This document shows, in pieces, positions 1 through 11,941 of a stretch of DNA of 64,000 nt. Positions within the stretch are counted from its first letter, which is position 1. Every line of letters begins with the position of its first letter. This DNA is from Prostheceraeus crozeri (taxonomy: Eukaryota > Platyhelminthes > Polycladida > Euryleptidae), in contig CAJQUW010002100.1 in the NCBI GenBank assembly GCA_907163375.1, positions 1 through 64,000 of the forward strand, given 5' to 3'. The translations under genes were made by a program, and so were the position numbers. The notes under the pieces are model-generated. The model ran no database searches. It was given only the letters and a program-made list of their open reading frames with translations, and had not been told where the DNA came from.

Positions 1-517
1 GGCTTAGAAATGACGCTTTTTTTCCATTGTGACGGAGATATAATGTGACGCAAATTCCCTTTCCACGCAGTACTTCCAGAAAATGACGCTATTAGCATTT
101 TGACTCCGACATTCTTCCGCATGCTTTTTCCAGTGTGTCGACCGTTAAGACACTTTGACGCAAGCACCACTTTCACACATTTTCAATCGATATTTTTACT
201 TACTAGCATTGATATCCGCATCCTACATATCTAGTGAGTAAATGACTCAATGATATGAAAGTAGAATATATTTTTACATATGCAATGGCACTCTAAAAAC
301 GTTCCGCGTGAGAATATAGACTATGTATATCCATGATCTACTGAATACATACATGTAATGCCTACATAGCGACCGTGTCCTGCATCCAGATACCTCATTA
401 TAGTTATTACGCTGGTATAAGATTTCGCAATTGGTTTCCTATCATGTTTGGTTGGGATTATTCCGTTCGAATAAGTCCTCATGGTTAAAAATTGATGTAT
501 TTTTTATGAAACGTATT
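1..517. other. no gene recognised
   Basis: Nothing coding was recognised in these 517 bases. They lie just downstream of the last exon of the minus-strand gene, so they should hold its 3' untranslated region and poly(A) site. I did not see a convincing AATAAA close to the stop codon on that strand. Confidence 0.4.
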
Positions 518-670
518 TTAGAATGTACAACTTAAACAGATGAAGTCAACATTGTAGGCACATCATTCGCCGCAAAACCAAGTTTTACAAATTCGGCATT
601 GTGGCCAATCTGGTCCCGTATATTCAGCGTAGGCGCATCCACATATTCCGCATTCATCATTTGATGTTTT
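518..670 (-). CDS. last exon with PHD/RING-like cysteine cluster, interrupted by an in-frame TGA
   Basis: The exon follows a TTTATTTCAG acceptor. In phase 0 it reads a zinc-binding pattern with CGIC, then CRIC after 14 residues, then WFC, then CLSC near the end. A TGA codon at 563-565 falls exactly where the next cysteine ligand (H/C-x2-C) would be; reading past it restores the rest of the domain up to a TAA at 518-520. The simplest view is a Cys-to-stop mutation or an assembly error. Selenocysteine is a remote alternative for which no SECIS structure was checked. Confidence 0.6.
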
Positions 671-3600
671 CTGAAATAAAATGATGAAACATTATGAAAC
701 AAAACAACATGGTAATTTCAAGACATAAGTTTCAATCATCAAAGAAGTATCTTCATGTTGAAATCAAGAATCATTAATCAGATTGAGAATACTTTCACCT
801 TCACACCTCCGGAACATACGATTCATCGGATAATCTTACAATTAACAGTAGTTATATTATTTATGTAGGCATAAATATCGTGTTATGATTTGGACTTACG
901 AATAATTCTATGGTTCTGAAAAATAATTGTAGGCCTACGTATTTAGTACATACACATAGCTGGCTATATTGATTATCTTATCCACAATAATAATGTCTCA
1001 AATATAAAATTCAACACGGTCTTTCTATATATATATATATATATATTCCCAGGGGATTGAAATGATCTCCTAATGTGACTTATCTATGGAAATCAGAAGT
1101 GTGAAGTCAGTCAACTGAAGTGCCTTACGATGTGAAACTTTCACATATTCATCAACACATGGCCTATCATGACTCGTACGTCAGAGAACGCGTACGTCTG
1201 TGAAGATGTGAGACAGGTTAGCGACTGAAACACGACTGGACGAGTTTTGTTTAATGTTAAAAAGATATGGGTTGCTTTTAAACAATTTTGCAGAATTCAG
1301 AGTATTCGCACGTATCCTTGAACGCCCTTGATAAAAGGCAAGAGTAAGTGGCAAGCATTTTTGCACTGTAAATTGTAATCTGATAAAAACAGCGAAAATG
1401 ACAGATAAAATAACAGATACACTTCACAGAAAGTATCCGATAATATCTGTGAATATCAGATAAACTTCTATGTTAAGCAATAACAGTACGCGACGTAACA
1501 GCTGCAATCCGATGACTTTCATCAGTTTTCTCTGTTTGTTTTCTCCGAATCATGCAGGTTAAAAAGTTGCTGAATATGGCCATTATTAACATCCATATAG
1601 GCTAGGTCAAATTTAAAAAAAATAAAGAAACCTCGTTTAATAATCTTTGTCAATTATGATTTTAAAAGTGAGACAAAAGGAAAATTTGTAGGAAAGAAGA
1701 GTTCCAAGAAGAAGAAGACTTGAGAGAATAAGAAACCGGATAGAAATAAATTTTTGTAGACCAAAAAATTACATAGGCCTACTTATGCTATAAGACAAAT
1801 GATTCTAGCTGGTTTATTCAAATGATATAAAAAAAGCAGCCAACACTGCAGAGCTTTTATTTACTAGATACCCAGTACGAGTTGTGAGGAGCTTTTGAAA
1901 TACAATATTTGAAAGACAGGGGGCCTTGGTAAATTAAGAACTAGGAGGGCCACCCATTTTATGGCTCTCTGAAATGAAGAGCAAGTTGAGAATGATGAGC
2001 ATAGACGGCTAACACGAAGAACATGTGTATGTTCATCTAAGTTTGCATGTGGTGATCGTGCTTAATGTAATGATTTAAACGAAAATAAATTTGCCTTTCT
2101 TAATATGACAGATCGTTTCAATATTGATGTAAGCCTGTACGTGTACTCTTTTTACGTATGCCGATACCGTCCCTATACGTAGGCCCTACTCAATTCTGGA
2201 TTTCTGTAAACACCATTAATTGAATGAATTGTTCACCGAATAGCAGGAGTATAGCTTTATTGATTTTATGAAATATAAAGGATGATAGCGAATATACAGA
2301 GTACGAGTATATACGATGAGCATGCGATGCGATGAAATCTGATGTACGCTATATTTTCATCAAACTGAATTTAAATATTTATGTTTTCTAATATACGCAA
2401 ACTATTAAACGTTACAATTGAGTAAAGTCTATTTATTACTAAATACGAAAAGCTTAATTGCTTCCCAAGATTTAGAAATGTTTATTATAACGAGTTAAAG
2501 TAATAAGTTGATTAACACTGAGTATTATTTTTTGTACGATATGAATTATTACGTAGGCCTGAATATCTATTATTGTCATTCTCAACAGCAAAAGATAGGT
2601 CTACCCTGAAAACGACATTTTTAGAACAAGGAGGGCCCAGCCTTCTCGGGGCCCTACCAAAACACCCCAGTTGTTTAGAGTTATGATGTTTAGGAGTTTA
2701 TCTTAGACTTGAAATTTCTTATTTTACTGATCTTAACTCATCGAGGCTGATCAATATTAATTCGCTGTCATGAGTATGCTACATTGAGTTCTCTTCATAA
2801 CTGGCTAATCCAGTGGATTGGTGTGCGTCTTCAGTTCTCGTCAGGACTATATAGGCTACTTTTTATCATGAATTGATACGTGAGGATTTTCATGATCGTA
2901 CGAGAAGATGACAAAGTTCTATGTAATTTAAAGGTAAAAATTATGACGCATTGGGTAAAAACAAAGGACATATGTTCAATGTACTTTGCAATCATTCACA
3001 ATTTACGTCCAACTTGGCTGGGAGATCTTTCGAGATTCATTTAAATGAGCTCGACTTAATTTAAGTAAGCTACATCTACAAAAAATACGAATCATCAAAC
3101 AGGCATATTAGATAACTTATTCTGTATAATTTTCAAAGTAGGGTCTATAGTGTTTCGCAATAATCGTTAAGAAATATTGTCATTAGTAAGCTATTTACTG
3201 TAGTATTTATTTATGGTGATTTATAGAAAAAAAGCTATTGTGGTTTCTATTGTGTGATTCCATGAGGGTTGAAGGTTACATTAGGTTCAACGGAGCAAAC
3301 TTGGATTTTAATGATAAAATACTCATGGTATACACGTATTGTAGACATCCAAAAGCAACATTGAGAGCTGAAGCATGCTACATATTTAAAAGATACATAT
3401 AGTAAAGGCACGAGTGCCGTGTTTCATAATAACAATACCGGTATGTCATATTTGAATGAATGAACAATCAACCAAGTGTTGAAATACTCATACATGACTT
3501 ACCATTCGCTTCATGACTAATGCCTTTTGAGATGGCAGTTTCTTCCTTTTTCTCGCCAACTGAAAATGAAACACCAGCTATGAAATAATGCCTTGACTCA

Positions 3601-5964
3601 TCAAAAAGAAAAGTATCAGTAAAAATGTATTTCAAATTGATTTCAGATTTCTCAATGAAGGAACTAAACAGAAGTGTTAGCTAGATGTAAATTATCTTAA
3701 TAAACAGATCCTGCATAAAATTCAAATGTCAAATGATTACTATAGAGAATATGATAAAAAAAAATCAGAGGGATAGAATTATTTTCAGGTAGGATTTCAT
3801 ATTTGGATATTATTTTTAGCCGCTGCTTTTAGCTAACTATTGCCTCACGAAGAGGGAGTGAAGAAAACACAGATATACTGCGTAGTGTAAAGAATTTACT
3901 ACAACTGCAGCGATGACTGTTAAAAATATCACTAAAAAGTCGCAATTTTTCCAAGAAAATAGATATCCAGTAGAAAGTAGGCTATATTGTTGAAATACGT
4001 CTAGGGCCTATATCTCATCAATGTATTTAAAAATTCTACATTCTTTTGATGTAAATTATGGTATAAATATTATGTAATAAAGCAAGTAGTTTCAACAATA
4101 AATACATAGAGATTTTACTTGTGAATAACTTAAGTAACTCAGGCTTCGCCTTCGTTATTTAAATGATTCACTCATACTATCCAGTATTTTTATTATTGAA
4201 AATCCATGCTTTTCGATTGAACGTCACACGAGGTCGCTAAGAGGAATGTTCCATACATACTGACTCAGGAATCATGTGATTGAAATAGCTCGATTTTGAG
4301 AGAACAAAATTGATAAATGACGGTATGTTTCGGACAATAATTCTTAAAAAGCACACGATGGATTTTGAAGGACTTTGGCTATGTTCAATAACATAACGTA
4401 AATTTTATGTGTACCAATTTACAGCTTTCTCCTAATTTTGTCCGGGTTATGTCTTTAATTTTCCTAAATTTACTGTGCTATATACTTATTCACATAGATT
4501 TTTACATTCAATAAACTTGAAACCGTTTTACATTACTTAATATTACATTAACGCGATTCCACTCTTTATCCATAGAGACAGTACTTAGTAAAGAGGAGCG
4601 GATGGCGTCAGGGATAGCATCTGCACAGCCCTAGATTATGAGGAACCTCTTCGTTCGCGAATGTTGTTGTTGTTATTGTGTTATTACTCGTATTTCGAAC
4701 AGTCTGTCTAATTTCGTATACATGTACAGCTGTTTGTAATTTGTACTTTGTCCTATGGACACAATAAAATATTATTATCACTATTATAGTTATCCATGGA
4801 TTCATCAGTCAAAGGCTATTAGGTATCGTATCTTCAACAATAGTAATGTCAACACTCTGTCTATACTCATTTAAAATGTAGAACTCGCTTCGCTCGTTCT
4901 ACATTTTCAATGTCGTATAGACATCGTGTTAACATTGCTATAATGCAAAACCACCAATTCAAGCGGAATTTGACGACCAAACTGCAAACGAGCACTAACG
5001 ATAGGAATACAACGCAAACAACGGCTGACAGGGGAAAATTCGAGCAAATAAAAATAAAATTCGATTCGAAAAAATCCACAAAGTAAAACCAGAATTATCG
5101 AATTGATAATTTTCTTAAAGAAATATTAGAGGAGCAGGGAAACGTTACGTTCTTCCAGTTCAACGATTTCATCATGAATAGGCCTAATTGAAGATGAGGA
5201 TTCTGATGCAATTTATGATCTATTACATACTGATGATTATTCAATAATTCACTTACCGCATCGCTTTTTCCATATCGCTCTACCTTAATTTGATCCTTTG
5301 CTGTTGTCGTCTACAAAGAAAGTTGAAGAATTATAATACAAATCAACTAACATATGATGACGGATATTATGACGGAATATGAGATCTATTACATACTGAT
5401 GATTATTAAATAATTTACTTACCGCATCACAGTTCCATAAGTTAGCTTCTTCTTATTATTTGCTGTTGTCGTCTGCAAAGAAAGTTAAAGATAGGTACAA
5501 ATCTACTAGTATATGATGACGGATATTAAACGATATTTTGATACAATTTGATATCTAAGTACAAAACGTGTGTGTCAATTAGTTTTGTTTACATTTCTTA
5601 CTTATCTGCATTTCAATCTTCAGTCAAAAACGGTTGTGGTCACAAAATATTTTGAATGGCCACCAAAACGCATTTAGATGCAAGTTGAGTAACTCAATGA
5701 AAAATCTACATTCGGTCAGTTGAAAAGATACAGTGAAAAGTTCAAAAGTTATGTTTCTCGAGTTGCCGTAATCATCAAAAGAGAATATGAATACATCAGT
5801 TTTTTAAATTTTGACTACAAGCTTACCGATAGTTGTTGTACAAGTGCGCTCCCGGCATTCGCTAGGCTGGATGTTGTTGCCTGATAGTTTTGGCGAGCGA
5901 TGCTCGGTCGGTGGGCCAGTCGGTCGTTGAGAGTGGCTTGTTCTACCGTTAGGTTTTCCTTTGC
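518..5964 (-). CDS. 3' part of a spliced gene ending in a Cys-rich zinc-binding domain
   Basis: Four exons on the minus strand (5964-5827, 5310-5257, 3559-3503, 670-518) each have a good acceptor (TTCAACAG, TTTGTAG, TTTTCAG, TTTCAG). The first three also have strong donors (GTAAGC, GTAAGT, GTAAGT). All four are in phase 0 and all read open in that phase, which is unlikely by chance. Joined, they give a polar stretch, a short linker, a Lys/Arg-rich helix-like segment, and a C-terminal C-x2-C ... C-x2-C ... C-x2-(TGA)-C ... C-x2-C domain of PHD/RING-like spacing. Similar Cys-rich tails end many pogo/CENP-B-type transposases and proteins derived from them, so this could be a domesticated or decaying transposase tail; no DDE domain is visible here. 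Upstream exons were not found. The partners and function are unknown. Confidence 0.6.
671..3502 (-). other. intron of the minus-strand gene
   Basis: This 2.8-kb AT-rich interval lies between two phase-compatible exons. It holds a short TA microsatellite near 1028-1046 and three TAGGCCTA-type palindromes. No other coding sequence or recognisable repeat was seen. Confidence 0.5.
3503..3559 (-). CDS. coding exon, basic segment
   Basis: This exon is 57 bases, 19 codons in phase 0 (LARKRKKLPSQKALVMKRM), flanked by TTCATTTTCAG and GTAAGTC. Seven of the residues are Lys or Arg, suggesting a nuclear-localisation or DNA-contacting segment immediately before the zinc-binding exon. Confidence 0.65.
3560..5256 (-). 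other. intron of the minus-strand gene
   Basis: This 1.7-kb interval separates two supported exons and is AT-rich. Short open frames occur in it but none has splice sites or a recognisable domain. Confidence 0.5.
5257..5310 (-). CDS. coding exon of the minus-strand spliced gene
   Basis: This exon is 54 bases, 18 codons in phase 0 (TTTAKDQIKVERYGKSDA), with acceptor CTTTCTTTGTAG and donor GTAAGT. A decayed copy lies just upstream at 5423-5472. It appears to be a short charged linker between the Ala/Ser-rich exon and the basic exon. Confidence 0.6.
5423..5472 (-). pseudogene. duplicated, out-of-frame copy of the neighbouring 54-base exon
   Basis: This 50-base block keeps an acceptor (CTTTGCAG) and a donor (GTAAGT) and begins with the same ACGACAACAGCAAA as the exon at 5257-5310, but it is 4 bases shorter. 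The surrounding intron sequence is duplicated too, with a unit of about 165 bases. Including it would shift the frame of the downstream zinc-binding exon, so it is either a dead duplicate exon or a frame-breaking alternative exon. Confidence 0.55.
5827..5964 (-). CDS. coding exon of the minus-strand spliced gene
   Basis: This exon is 138 bases, exactly 46 codons, bounded by a TTTTTTCAACAG acceptor and a GTAAGC donor. Its phase-0 frame is fully open and begins AKENLTVEQATLNDRLAHRP. A second frame is also open, but only phase 0 agrees with the three exons that follow. The composition is rich in Ala, Gln, Ser and Thr and no domain was recognised. Confidence 0.6.
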
Positions 5965-7025
5965 CTGTTGAAAAAATGAATTTTAAGAATTTAGCAGATA
6001 GCCTATATCTACGAATGTTTTTTTCGCAGAGATGTATCGGATAGTTCACAGCGATTCATTAATGACTTCTTTATCTTGATTACTTGATTACTCTTTTGTT
6101 TAATAATATGCTTTGGAATCCCAGAGTCTGGTGTTTTCTTCAGTATTACGACATCGTTATCGGATCTGTTGCAAAATTTGTTGCGTGAAGGTAAAAATCC
6201 CGGTATTAGGTTTATTTTCTGGATATTCTGGACATTTTGGGATTTTTAGTCATACAGACAATTAGATACAACAAAAACCACTCAATGGCTATGGCTAAAC
6301 ACATTAACAAAAATAAATAGCTATAATATATGATCAACATACAGCTGATCTGTCTGAGGTATTAGCGGTTCATAAATTTTAATCAGCGGTCAATGAATAT
6401 AAATTCAATAAGAAATAATCTGCTGAAACAGTTCAAATTTATTGATTGGATCAATCATGTGTAATTTAGCCTACAATACATAAATTTACTCAGGAATAGA
6501 AATACACAATTTCATAGATATGAATGTTTAAAGTGAGATTTTAAGAGAATATATCCTCTCGTAGTAATTAAGGACTGCGGAATCGCTTCCAATGCTTCCA
6601 GAGTCATACCAGCTCTCTGTGGCTTAATGATGTCACATGCAAATGCAGGGAAGTTCATATAAGCTTGTTTTGTCTAACAAACGCGGAGCTTGTTATATCT
6701 CATCTAGTCTTCCAGTATTTATGGTACTCGTATGTATGCAGAGCTCTTATGGACGATTTTCCTAATTTTCGGGCATAATCCTTCAACTATACAATTCCAT
6801 AAAAATATATTCGTAATTTGTATTCAAGATTTCATTGGACATGACATCATGCATTTGATTTAAACAACTTTTATGAATTTAGGTCATATTGTTTTAGGTG
6901 GATAATTTACGTGTAGTGTCGGATTGATTTTTGGATAAGTGAACTCATCATATCGAATCAAATATTAGTCAATTTTTTACATAAAGATATGTTAGCTTTG
7001 CACAACCAATGTAGGCTTAAACATT
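5965..7025. other. no gene recognised
   Basis: Upstream exons of the minus-strand gene could lie here, but I found no block with both splice sites and an open phase-0 frame. AT-rich, unclassified. Confidence 0.35.
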
Positions 7026-7662
7026 GTGCATACATTTCTTGGAATAATTGGAGTACAAAAACTTACTGAGTGCAAAAGAACTTTTCATTTTCGCATTTTT
7101 AGCAGTCATATGAAAACTTTGTCTTCTGAAAAAGTCTTTCAATCTTTCATTCACAAATCATCGCACTCTTTGTGTTCCACCACGAAACTGCAGTTGAATC
7201 TTGCTTTCGTCGGAGAACAAAACATTTCGCCAATATTCTTTAGGATGATCTTTGTACTTTTTGCACCACTCTACACGTGCAGCCCTTTGTCTCTTATTCA
7301 ATAACGGCTTCTCGTCTTCCCTCTCGACATTAATCAGAGCTTGATGAGCTTCTTTCGTATAGAGGAAGCTGTGATTTCTATACCAGTAGAATCGAAAAGT
7401 TCTCTCTTCAATTCATTCGATGTAAGCTCTCTGGTCTTCAAGCACAATCGTTTTAGCACATTATCAGATCGAGTTGTAGTTTTTTCACTCTTTTGCAATT
7501 GCTTCTCCTCGATGGTCTGTTCATGCTGTATTTTATGAAACGACAAACCGCAGATGTTGAGATCTTCAGCCTTTCAGCAATGGTCTTCTGTGTATAGTTT
7601 TCGGCATGAAAAAATTTGATACAGGCTTTGGTGGATGAACAAAGATCCTTTCTTCTGCCCAT
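7026..7662 (-). pseudogene. broken Tc1-like transposase
   Basis: The minus strand starts with MGRRKDL and a helix-turn-helix region (TIAERLKISTSAVCRF), continues with RLCLKTRELTSNELKRELF, and then reads KPLLNKRQRAARVEWCKKY and WRNVLFSDESKIQL, the hallmark start of the Tc1 catalytic domain with its first aspartate in FSDES. The pieces lie in different frames: shifts occur near 7540 and near 7340, and a TGA follows GGTQRVR near 7160. The second aspartate and the DDE/D C-terminus are absent, so the copy is truncated at about 60 percent of the usual ~340 residues. It would have cut and pasted DNA in the nucleus; it is now dead. Terminal repeats were not identified. Confidence 0.85.
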
Positions 7663-7979
7663 TGTGTTCAGATTTTCTGAGTTTCGCTTCCTCTCGAAAA
7701 AACTCAATGACGAACTTCAATTGTATTGGTACAAGATGTTCACAAGCAAATTTGTTACAGGGAAGTCCCACGAGTGCATTTTTAGTAACATATATCCGTA
7801 ATTAGCAGTAGCTCTCCGCAACCGACTCGAAATCAGGTCATTCATATTTCGAGTCACCAAAATTAAAAAATTGCTAATTCAATTCAAAGGGCTGTAGATT
7901 GTTACGCTGTCTAAATTGTTACGCTAATTTTCCAGAAATAAATATTTAAAAGTACGTCTTTACGGATATTAATTTAGAA
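7663..7979. other. no gene recognised
   Basis: Probably the 5' flank of the Tc1-like relic followed by unclassified sequence. The motif ATTGTTACGCT occurs twice near 7898-7925. Nothing else was seen. Confidence 0.3.
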
Positions 7980-8227
7980 GTGGAAATAAAATAATATCAA
8001 TTGATTTTATCTTTAGTGCAATCGACATATTTTAACTTTAAATCGTATTATCTTAACTTAGGATTGCTCTAGAGATAAAATCATTTTATCTTAAAATGAA
8101 ATAAGATCCGTATATGGTGCAACGCAAATATAATGATTTTGAGATAAAATGATATAATATTGTTTTCTGCAACTGAAATCATCTTAACTGAAGATAATAA
8201 CATTTTATCTGTTTGTGCAACCGGCCC
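7980..8227. repeat. MITE-like block rich in GATAAAAT palindromes
   Basis: Short complementary words such as TTATCTTAA, GATAAAATCATTTTATC and ATCTTAACTGAAGATAA recur, and the block ends CAACCGGCCC. Read on the other strand it begins GGGCCGGTTGCACAAACAG, a terminus type seen on Harbinger/ISL2EU-like non-autonomous elements. The opposite end is not clear (a weak GGGC start near 7889), so the boundary and family are tentative. Confidence 0.35.
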
Positions 8228-8779
8228 AAGATTGATTGCTCAATTGAATTCTTGCGTTGAGTCAACTCTGGTCAATCAACTCAACAGACTAATTGTCTTG
8301 TGATGTAAATACGAAGTGCGAATGCATAAATTCTGAAGAAAAAATTTTTTTAGAGCAGATCCTACAAGAATCGATAAAAGTCTCTGGTCAGACCTGAGAC
8401 TATTGTTCTAATCGAGGAATGAATATTAGCTACATTATATTTATCTTGTCCAACATGAAACTATGACTTACAATTAAATGGTCATGATTTAAATGGCACT
8501 CCTTGTTATCTAACATACTAAGCTCTGTAACAATATTGAACACTTTTGATCGCATGTGTTGCATAAAGCCCATTTTTTGTTATAAAATTAAATTTGTTTG
8601 ATAATAATAAATACAAAAATATTTACATTTTATTTAGACCTATTCTCCAAATCTAATTTTGTAACTTTTAATCGTATAGATAACATCTGCTTATTGGTAT
8701 ATACATAACCCGCGACATTCATTACTTGGCTTAGTGAAATATGAATGTAAGTACACACTTGTCTTCGACTAAAAATGAC
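8228..8779. other. no gene recognised
   Basis: AT-rich and unclassified. A minus-strand open frame of 90 codons (8902-8630) starts inside the neighbouring tandem repeat and runs into this stretch, but it matches no family I know. Confidence 0.3.
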
Positions 8780-9229
8780 TTCAAAAGCCCTCAACTCTTC
8801 CTTGACATATCGATCGAAAATGCGTGGGAATGGTTTTGCGTCAATTTGGTATTCTCGATCGCCACAGTTGCATAGTTTACCATAACAATTCCCATCATTC
8901 AAAAGCCCTCAACTCTTCCTTGACATATCGATCGAAAATGCGTGGGAATGGTTGTTGCGTCAATTTGGTATTCTCGATCGCCACAGCTGCATAGTTTACC
9001 ATAGCAATTCCTATCCTTCAAAAGCCCTCAACTCTTCCTTGACATATCGATCGAAAATGCGTGGGAATGGTTGTTGCGTCAATTTGGTATTCTCGATCGC
9101 CACAGTTGCATAGTTTACCATAGCAATTCCTATCCTTCAAAAGCCCTCAACTCTTGCTTGACATATCGATCGAAAATGCGTGGGAATGGTTGTTGCGTCA
9201 ATTTGGTATTCTCAATCGCCACAGTTGGA
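8780..9229. repeat. tandem repeat, 119-bp unit, about 3.8 copies
   Basis: Units start at 8780, 8899, 9018 and 9137 with TCAAAAGCCCTCAACTCTT. Spacing is exactly 119 bases, and copies differ by only a few bases, so the array is recent. The first copy lacks one base (GGTTTTGCG against GGTTGTTGCG), which lets a minus-strand frame (GDREYQIDAKPFPRIFD) run on into unique sequence. The period is not a multiple of 3, so the array as a whole is not coding. Confidence 0.9.
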
Positions 9230-11529
9230 AAGTTATATTGAGTCCTTTTATTTAAAAAGTTATTTAAATTTCACTATACTTCTGAAAGTGAGTTATCCAC
9301 AATCATTATATTGATTCCAATGCGATTCTTCATTATTTTTTGTAATATCTGTTTCGTGTGATCTTGACGGGAGTTTACCCACAAAAGGATTAGTAACTAT
9401 AGTTAAACATCTTAGGAGCATTACATATTAGGCATCAAAATCACCTAAACCTTTGTGTTCAGAAGGTATATGTTTTTCATCGTAGAAATTTTAGGTTCTT
9501 CTTCCTTAGTCTAATGATTAGGATTTGCTAAATTATGTTTCCCATGAGTCCTAATTTCTGTAGTATTTCTGATTATTTCGCTTTTGTCTCTCAAATGTAT
9601 GTCTATGATTCGACAATAACTTGGCCTTCTAGATTTAGCGATGTATCTACGTTTTAAGACTTTATACATTTTTATGGATGGATATTGTAGAATAGCGTAT
9701 GGAGAACCATTTAGGAAGTGGTTTTAGAGTGAAAAAATGTTTTCGATATGTAATCAATATTTGAAAAATTGATAATTTTTAGTCAGTCAATTTTTGAAAA
9801 TCAATTTCTAGTAAGAATCTGATAAAATGAGTATCGGAATGAGTAACTGAATCTAAGTTTAAAACAAACAGGGATGAGTCAACAAAATATTCAGTTAAAA
9901 TGATTGAATATAGGCTAGGCCTACCTGAGATCCGCAGGCATTATTCTACTGGTCGTCAAAATACGTAATCATCAAATTTCATCGATCAAACTTCGAAAAG
10001 AGTAAATTTCATATTTTAATATATTTTTGGGGATTTTACACTTTTGCAGAGGCTCTTGAACACCAAATACTGAGTCATGTGACTCAATTTAACTCTTGAA
10101 TCGAAGTTCATGATCTGAACTAAATCATGTTTCAAATTTTAGGATTCCTTATGAAGTTTCAATTCTACAGAGAAAAATGTAATGAAATGCCATTTTATTT
10201 CACAAGCTATATAGGCCTATATTTCTTGAACACAGAGGCATCTCAAGATGTTTGGAAAACGGTAATGTTCGTGACAGAGAGCGTTTCGAGGATTAGAAAC
10301 ATCTTCGAAAACCCCAAGGCTCTGTCGATGCGACGATCCTCCAAATTAACGAGAGAATCGCTAGTTCGATAGTACGGTCATTTCGACAAATAGTTCGATG
10401 ACACAACCGATTCAGTTTTGTGTTGTTCTTTTTGTTTACACCGACATATTACAGAACAATTGTATTCAAGAATCGAACGTAGGCATGTATTATGTATGCA
10501 TGTAGGCCTATGCATGCATTATATACAAGAATGAGGTCAGATTTTGAAGCTCCAGTGGTCTTCAAATGACACAAGGCACAAACTCTCTAACTAGCACGCT
10601 TTGAAATATTAACCTAAATGTCATTCTCTAATCTCTTATTTTATAAATTTAGTCAGGACGCTATGGAATCATTTTTCGGATACATTAGATATAAAAATGG
10701 ATGGACGACGAATCCAACTATGCTTCCAATTTCGTTCTGCTTATAGTAACCTGTTGTTTCATGGTAGCAAAATGTTGCACGTCAATTTAAATCGTAATGT
10801 AGCGTCTAGTTTCTGTTCCTTTGACACATGAACTTCAACAATGTATAAAACGAAAGAACGAAACAGACATAGCGACAGATTTTTGTTCATTAGATGTATA
10901 AATGTTCAATGTTAAATATGTTCTGTAGAAAAGGAATACGAACCTCAGTGACAATTTCTCATCAATATCTGCATCTTAGAGAAATTTTTTCTGCTTTGAA
11001 TCAACATGACATTGATTCTTTGCTGATGGAGAATGTCATCTTGTAATTCAGAAATATTTCAATATGTCAACATGAGATTACGAAAATCAGGACGAGATAT
11101 ATCAGAAGAATTGAATGCTAGTGAGAGAAGAACTCTGTTGTCTATCATCCATCATATCATCTTGAAAAATTGTAATGAGAGGTAATTTTTGTATAAAGCT
11201 TATTGTGATATTTTATCGTATTTATTTGCAAGTCAATTATTTTAATTGAAACAGCATTCCGGACAGTACTGGAGAAAAAAAATGAATATTTCATGCCACC
11301 TTTAGAGAAAAATTTACTCCATAGCTTTACTGAGTTTTGATTTAGAATATTTGTCATAAATAAGATCTACATGTACATTTATATTCATATCTATATAAGA
11401 GTCTATATCCTAAGATTTGATATCAAGATCTATGGAAATCGCTACGCTTATATCTTTCGTTAGTAATTATAAACGAGGATGATTGACGATTTTGAGTCTG
11501 AATTCAAATCTTAATAAAGGTATTTGATG
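9230..11529. other. no gene recognised
   Basis: About 2.3 kb of AT-rich sequence. A plus-strand open frame of 81 codons at 10127-10372 has a basic C-terminus but no recognisable domain and no clear splice sites. Several TAGGCCTA palindromes occur (for example near 9917, 10210 and 10503). Confidence 0.35.
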
Positions 11530-11941
11530 CCGGTGTTACAGTACTCGCTCTCCCTCTGCTTCAGTTTCCTACCGGAAAATCTAAGCTGGGTTGCATTTTC
11601 TTGTACCCTATTTTATTTTCCTAGTCTCTTTCATTTTCCTATTGACTTTGCTGGTCTATCTCACTTGACGCAAAAATTCAACTACGACTTCTCTTTCTAA
11701 CTTGAGTTATATTGAGACAACATAACCCAGCGTTCATCATACTGACGCATTAACTTCCATACAGATCAATTGGTAGGAAAATGTAACCTACGGAAACTGA
11801 AAACGGTTGTATGTCACGGTTTTAAGTTTCCTACTAGGAAAATGAGACCAAGGACTCTTTTTCCTAGTAGGAATATAAAACCAAGATTACAATTTCCGAT
11901 CGGAAAATAAAACTGAGGGAAACTGAATACCGTAACACCGG
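11530..11941. mobile_element. MITE with CCGGTGTTAC inverted ends
   Basis: The block starts CCGGTGTTACAGTACTC and ends with the complement of CCGGTGTTACGGTATTC, an inverted repeat of about 17 bases. Inside are four short palindromes of the form TTTCC-N4-GGAAA (near 11567, 11830, 11857 and 11906), possible binding sites for a mobilising transposase. No target duplication was clear, so the superfamily is not assigned. The element is 412 bases and non-coding. Confidence 0.6.

Noticed and set aside
8780-9229. Possible CRISPR-like array
   Set aside because: The repeats are contiguous 119-bp units without unique spacers, in a eukaryotic genome; a simple tandem repeat explains them.
10127-10372. 81-codon plus-strand frame with a basic tail
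   Set aside because: No family match, no convincing splice sites and AT-rich context; likely chance.
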